From Heliocidaris tuberculata (Eukaryota; Echinodermata; Echinoidea; Camarodonta; Echinometridae), in NCBI GenBank assembly GCA_025618425.1, contig CM046845.1:7431491-7495490 (forward strand): a stretch of 64,000 nucleotides of DNA. The letters are read 5' to 3'. Under the pieces are notes generated by a model, which was given only the letters and a program-made list of their open reading frames with translations, made no database searches and was not told the DNA's origin. Positions 59,258-64,000 of this stretch are shown here, piece after piece (position 1 is the stretch's first letter; each line of letters opens with the position of its first letter). The position numbers and the translations under genes were made by a program.

Positions 59258-60375
59258 TCACTCGGTCAATGAAGAAAGCAAAAGTCTATCACTGTCATCC
59301 AGGTGATAATCAGCAATAGCATCAGCAAATTCATTCCCAGATCACACATCAGATCCATCAGAGTCATCCTGTTGGACTAGGGTGCTAGAATTGTCAGGCA
59401 AATTCATATCTCTCCTTTCAAGAGCATTGAGATACTTTTCCCAGGTTCTCTGTGCAACATCGGAGCTACCAAAGTGGTATCTCCTCATATACTGATCTCT
59501 AGACAGATATCTCCACATTGATTTCCAGCATTATTTTTGATATTGTACACTCTGAAAGTCCACTGGCAGTGTCCTTCCCACTGTACAGATGATCTGGACA
59601 TTCTCTTACCAGTTCATTTCGATATTCATCCAAACATCTTTTCAGCTTGTCCTGCTGGGCAGGTGTGGGAATGACAACTGGGAACTCAGTAGCTTCTCCT
59701 TGCATGTCATGGTGATTACGTGCCAGACTTTCCAACCGTGGTGGCTCAGCACCACACTTATTCTCAGAACACATGCATTGTACTGCACAAACATCACAAC
59801 ATTCATGCTTCTTGATGACTGTACCACTGGACATGTAATTTTCATTGATGACACCTCTCCTGCACTCGGTTCCCTTCATAAATCTTTCCATTGATTTTGA
59901 AACACCCCTTTCAACAATATCCGCTGGATATTTCACAGTCAAACACATGCTCTGTTTTCCATCCCTTCCAACTCTTCCTGCCATTTGTAGATAATCATCG
60001 AGCTCTGATGGCCTTCCAATCATAATTGTGGAGTGCATCCCTTTGACATTGACCCCCATGCCAAATGAGATGGTGGCTATGAGAACTCGAATCTCTTCAT
60101 CTGGGTCTCCCATGTCAGAGATGATCATCTCCTGGATATCCTGTTCAGCGTTAGTGTGATACATTTGCACATACACTGTATGTGGAAACTGACTTAGGCA
60201 ATTCGCTACAAAACATAGCATACAGCTCTGCTACTAATTTCCTGGATTGGCTGTACAAAATCATCTGTTCACACTGGCGTCCCTTGGTCTTCAGCTCATC
60301 CACAAAAAAACTTTAACGAATCATCAAAGTCCCTTTTCTTTGTGCCCGGCACAACATGTTTGATGTTCTGTTTGT
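59258..60375 (-). pseudogene. RecQ-type helicase C-terminal part, frameshifted
   Basis: The longest open piece (240 codons, 60221 down to 59499) contains helicase motif V (RVLIATISFGMGVNVKG), motif VI (YLQMAGRVGRDGKQS) and a RecQ zinc-type HECCDVC cluster, so it is a RecQ-like superfamily 2 helicase C-terminal half. Upstream, a matching peptide (FDDSLKF, then DELKTKGRQCEQMILYSQSR) is shifted by an extra T in a T7 run near 60310, with another frame change near 60205. Downstream, the peptide QYMRRYHFGSSDVAQRTW resumes after a shift near 59510, and a stop interrupts it at 59342-59344. The N-terminal ATPase motifs (Walker A, DExH) are missing. Single-domain RecQ-like relics of this kind are often multi-copy in invertebrate genomes. 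Not functional as it stands, unless the disruptions are assembly errors. Confidence 0.82.
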
Positions 60376-60447
60376 CTTTGTCTCAACCTCGAAATCAAAT
60401 TAACATGCAATCGTAATCACCAAGCAAGATATATTTAATGGCGCTCA

Positions 60448-60531
60448 TAACAATAGTTCGAAGAAACTCGGAAGTTGGATATGCTCGTACCGTAATAATA
60501 GTTCGAAGAAACTTGGAAGTTGGATATGCGA
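60448..60531 (+). repeat. Direct repeat of about 35 bp
   Basis: AATAGTTCGAAGAAACT(C/T)GGAAGTTGGATATGC occurs twice, 47 bp apart, with an AT-rich spacer. It lies between the helicase relic and the SAP/SWIM relic. Confidence 0.8.
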
Positions 60532-60774
60532 TGCGATGTTGATTGTATTGTTTCACAGCTATACACACGTGGAGCGCTAGGCCATAGAGTTAAATACGCT
60601 AGGCCTACACACCCAGACCTACGTATTATTAACACGCTATACATGCATATAACTAAACTACTAGTGACTTGTGCTACAATGAAAAAACAATTTAAATATA
60701 CAAATGTAACTGTTTTATTTTTAATCTATCAAAGGATGAGTCACTATCTAACATAACAACACGAAAATGCTCAC

Positions 60775-61396
60775 CCAGCAAAACATGTACAGAAAGCACT
60801 GTGAATTTTCCCACTCTTCTTCTCAATCGCAACCCACACTTTCCAAGGAATATCACGGACCCGCTGGGATGGAGTACAGTCTGCTCTTAACACACAATAG
60901 TCACTCTGTGGACCATTCTCATTGTAGTCTACCTCCCCATCCAACCAGAAGCAAAGTACGAAGAGGCCTTCTGGTCCTTGTAGTAGGCCATTAGTCTTGT
61001 TCTCAAGTCAGTGTTGTCGATGCTGCCCAAGTAATTGCCAATGTCAAAAGCCATTGTTGGAGGCCATTTCTGCACACCTTTCTCCTCTGATTCTCAGTTG
61101 GTCAGGCTTCTGGGGTCCGGTAGAGTTCCATTTGGAGTGTTCAGCAGGTCCTCATACCCTTTTTTCTTTTCCGCCGCTACTTTGGCCGAGTTGGTGGCAG
61201 GTGTTGTGATTCCTGGCATCGTCTTTGCAGCATAAACAAGCGCACTTAACTCTTCCTTTTGGCCCAACACTTTCAGATTTCTGTGACGCAAGAAATCTTT
61301 CATTGCATCTACTGTCCAAAGCCATATATCTTTTATAGATATGTCAGGTCGGTCCTCCATACTTTCTCGAAATTCAGGGAACAACAGAAAAAACAT
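60775..61396 (-). pseudogene. SAP/SWIM-domain protein relic (YqaJ-associated type)
   Basis: The first open part (100 codons from 61396) holds a SAP-like helix-turn-helix segment, TVDAMKDFLRHRNLKVLG followed by QKEELSALVY, as in DNA-binding SAP domains. A TGA at 61094-61096 interrupts the frame, which then continues as WPPTMAFDIGNYLGS and KDQKASSYFASGW. A one-base shift near 60938 leads to a peptide ending KSGKIHSAFCTCFAG, the first half of a SWIM zinc motif (CxC..CxH). A donor-like GTGAGC follows at once (60774-60769), so the second half would be on another exon. From memory, multi-copy marine-invertebrate proteins combine SAP, SWIM and a YqaJ-type nuclease. No nuclease domain is seen here. 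One stop and one frameshift argue for a pseudogene or an assembly error. Confidence 0.7.
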
Positions 61397-62059
61397 AACA
61401 AAAACATTTAGTGTTACGGAGATGAAATGCGAACAAGTAGGATAACAATCTGCACCCGCGAATTCACATTTGTTTTGTACGTTTTCAGCGTGGATAACAT
61501 ATGCACATGATCTTTAACTTAGAATCAACTAGCACGCGCAAACTTACTTTTATTCTTCAGTCAGTGACCACGCAATTTGTGACGTCAAAGATCGCAGGCC
61601 CTAAACTTGAATACGCTTATAAAACCTTCAGCCACACGTCTTCCTTGAAGCATTCATGTTCAAAGTGGTTCTCACAGACCACTGTGTTAGGAATGAACTT
61701 GTATTGTACTTGTCCGTCCCTATGTTGCAAAGCCACATTGCACATCTCTCCCAGTCTTTGAGAGGGTCTGGTATTTCTTCTCTACGCATACATCTGAACT
61801 GTTTCTATATCTTCAAAGTTGTCTGCATTAATGGAATAGTGTCAAGGGTAATGTCCATGTCCTTTTTGTTGTTGTAACAAAGGGACAGTATGAGATTCAC
61901 TGTGTTTGTTTGCATCGTATTTATCAAAGGCACAAGTGACCGTTTTTCCATTTGTCGCTTTCTTGTTCGATTTCTGCTCTATGCATTAATTGCAGTCTTT
62001 TGCCCTTGTTACAATGCTTGCAATATCTGAATAAGTTCATTTGCTAGCATTTCTTAATT
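61397..62059. other. Non-coding DNA
   Basis: No gene recognised. Short frames on both strands lack domains. Confidence 0.35.
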
Positions 62060-62318
62060 TCTTGTTTATCATTGATTCTGTGATAATTCCTGCTTCCATC
62101 TTTTTTAGCTCATTTTCTACTGCATTTTTGATAGCATGATGGATGATGCAGGCTAGGCCTTTTGTCTTATTGGTCTGTCTGTACTAGACTTAACATCATG
62201 CACAGTTATGTCAGTCTTCCCTGGTTTTCCATCAAGAACATCAGGATACTCTCCAAACAGAGTTGACAATTGCTTTGCCTCCTCATTACTCAAGTGTTCA
62301 GGTATGTCTACTTGACCT
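62060..62318 (-). pseudogene. Ty3/gypsy-like reverse transcriptase N-terminal fragment
   Basis: Minus-strand peptide with LSTLFGEYPDVLDGKPGKTD, then HDVKSSTDRPIRQKA, a stop, and in a shifted frame IKNAVENELKKMEAGII. This is the segment that joins protease to reverse transcriptase in Ty3/gypsy pol (L-x-x-F-x-x-V ... KPG ... H-x-I ... P-x-RQ). It is broken by a stop and at least one frameshift, and it ends before the catalytic region. Confidence 0.75.
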
Positions 62319-62388
62319 TGGTTGGGGTCAGTGGTGGAGATGCGTTACACAATTCTATTTATCAGGAGGGGATAACCTATTGTGATTA

Positions 62389-62417
62389 CCCCCCCCCCCC
62401 CCCCCCCCCCCCCCCCC
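62389..62417. repeat. C29 homopolymer
   Basis: Twenty-nine consecutive C residues, located between the gag-like frame and the reverse-transcriptase fragment. It could mark a collapsed or poorly resolved assembly position. Confidence 0.9.
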
Positions 62418-62707
62418 TGCAAGTAAAAATTTATGAGCAAGGCACCCTTATTTATAGCTTTTCGGCATCCGCAAAAATCACACAAATACCTGTACATTAA
62501 AAAAAAATTTTATTATATTTATTTTTTGACTTGCAATGTGTAGTGGAATAATCAACATGTTTGTACATGTACACATATATAGAACAACAGCAAAAATTCT
62601 TACATTCGATGTATAACATTAATGATGTATAACAATAGTTTAATGTTCAAAAATGAATAACTACTCCTCAGTATTGTCTAGTACCCTCTCAGGGTAGGAG
62701 GTTTCCA

Positions 62708-63256
62708 CTATTCTTTTTTCAGAGTAAGTCCCTTGTCTCCTTTGCTGTACCAACTGGTGTGGACTGTTACCTTGGTGATTACACGGTGGATATCCGGTGG
62801 GGTGGCAGCGACCTGAAAGATCACATTCTCCAGTTCATTAACCTGATTGTTGTGATAGCAAGATACGGTCGCTTTCTGCTCATACATCCCTTACAATTTG
62901 GCCTCTCGCATACGCTCTGAGTCTCAGCTTCCAACGATGATTCCGAAGAGAAATCTGACTCCTCACCGAACAATTCGATGATGGCTGCTGAACTTCTGTC
63001 TTCTTTCTCCACTTCTGTCTGTTCCTTATTGTTGTCTACTTCTGATTTCTTTCTTTTCTCCTTTTCTCCTTTCTGCTTCTTTGGTTTCCCTGGTTTCTCC
63101 AACTTCTTTTCCTTGTCCTTTTCTTCTTTCCTCTGGCTTCGAATCTCGTCTTCCCCTTTCCGTCTCTATTCTTCCTCCTTGCGTCTTAGTTTCCTCTCCT
63201 CCCTCAGTTCCCTCTCCTCCTCCAGTAGAGTATGGGCGATGTAGAAACTTGTTCAT
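62708..63256 (-). pseudogene. Charged gag-like frame of the gypsy-like element
   Basis: From an ATG at 63254-63256 the minus strand is rich in Glu/Arg/Lys codons in two frames. The second frame has one TAG near the start, then LEKPGKPKKQKGEKEKRKKS and an acidic-serine stretch, ending with CERPNCKGCM. Reading continues one frame over as VSCYHNNQVNELENVIFQVA to a stop at 62708-62710. I do not recognise the domain. Its place between the primer-binding site and the reverse-transcriptase fragment suggests a gag-type or leader protein of the same element. Confidence 0.45.
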
Positions 63257-63436
63257 AAAATGTAGGCACTTCTATTCACACGGCGAGTGACGGGTGAATC
63301 GAAGACAGCAAAGACAAACATGAGCACGAACTGTGCATGAAAAATAACAGAACTCCTCTCAAAAATATAATATAAGCGGCATCAGCATGAAAGTCAGCAA
63401 TAATACAGTGATATCGAGCGGAATGGTGTAAAACGG

Positions 63437-63453
63437 CTTCACGCTGCCACCAA
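63437..63453 (-). other. Candidate retrotransposon primer-binding site
   Basis: On the minus strand TTGGTGGCAGCGTGAAG follows the end of the putative LTR (…GTGTTACA) after one base. Its complement ends CGCTGCCACCA, which fits the 3' end of a leucine tRNA including CCA (from memory). This gives the orientation of the element: transcription would run from high to low coordinates. Confidence 0.6.
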
Positions 63454-64000
63454 TGTAACACTCTATATAATTCTGTTATTTCATGATGATCTGGTAGCTT
63501 GAATGTAGAGTGTTAACTATATTGAAATCACGCAGATGACTCGAAGACACAAAATGTACAGTTCGAGATGATTCTGTCTAGTGTCAGAACTATGAAGTGA
63601 CAATATGGTATGAAAGCAGCTTTGAACTCCTATGGTTATGCCATCAGTAGGTAGGAGTGTAATAAGTCCACACCGGATGGTGGGACTGAGAAGAAGAACA
63701 CATATATCTTATTTTCAAAACTATACATACTCTCGTGGTCCATATCAGGATTGGGTGACTCATAATGTTTCTTAGTAAGGGGAACAAAGAGTTTGTGTCC
63801 AAAGAAGGAAGTGTACCCAAGCGGACCACCAGTTATTCATAAACCATCTTTGATGAATCCCAGTAGGTGATAGACCTGATGAGAGGGTGAGGAGTGATGT
63901 TCCACATACTTGATTATGATACAGTTGATGATGCTTGCAGAGTTAAGGAACGAGACAAGTTAGGAATGAAAAAGTCCTTATACGTCTAGCATTCGGCTCA
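63454..64000 (-). mobile_element. Putative LTR of the gypsy-like element, continues past window end
   Basis: The LTR edge is inferred from a TG/CA boundary at 63454 next to the primer-binding site. An ATATAGAGTGTTACA terminus lies at the edge, and an imperfect inverse AGAGTGTTAAC lies some 60 bp inside. The far end and the second LTR are not in the window, so neither length nor target duplication can be checked. Confidence 0.4.

Noticed and set aside
1..64000. tRNA, rRNA and CRISPR arrays
   Set aside because: No cloverleaf with A and B boxes, no ribosomal RNA block and no regularly spaced identical repeats were found. GTTCGAG-like strings at 22997, 57629 and 60452 lack tRNA context.

Overview
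The window looks like nuclear DNA of a marine deuterostome, most likely an echinoderm and plausibly a sea urchin. I base this on spliced genes with GT/AG introns, an AT-rich background, very frequent TACATGTA palindromes, and a dense load of foldback and TTAA-flanked transposable elements. The species call is inference. No tRNA, rRNA or CRISPR array was recognised.

Two host genes are well supported, both on the + strand. (1) The 4.67-kb terminal coding exon (33904-38573) of a teashirt/tiptop-like C2H2 zinc-finger transcription factor. Its 5' coding exon(s) were not found in the window. (2) A complete five-exon gene (45613-55178) for the PDRG1 family (p53 and DNA damage-regulated protein 1, a prefoldin-like subunit), 144 codons long, with every splice junction in frame.

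Layout. 1-33.9 kb has no host coding exon that I can support. It holds many short inverted-repeat elements, a diverged satellite array (20.85-24.35 kb) carrying a stack of TTAA elements, a hAT-type element with an 8-bp target duplication (30.67-31.29 kb), purine- or pyrimidine-rich tracts, and several GC-elevated complex islands that could be regulatory DNA. 33.9-38.6 kb is the teashirt-like exon. 38.6-45.6 kb is 3' UTR or intergenic DNA with a 16-bp-period minisatellite built on TGACCT. 45.6-55.2 kb is PDRG1; its introns contain a LINE 3' end, several foldback elements, a 1.46-kb TTAA transposon with a small acidic ORF, and a 255-bp tandem duplication. 56.8-64 kb is a graveyard of minus-strand fragments: a gypsy-like pol piece, a frameshifted RecQ-type helicase, a broken SAP/SWIM-domain gene, and the 5' part of a second gypsy-like element with a primer-binding site and an LTR that runs off the window.

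The two host genes share orientation, but I see no functional link between them. The most informative structures are the nested mobile elements. Their target sites can be reconstructed from sequence inside the window, and they show repeated use of TTAA targets by at least six unrelated-looking inverted-repeat families.
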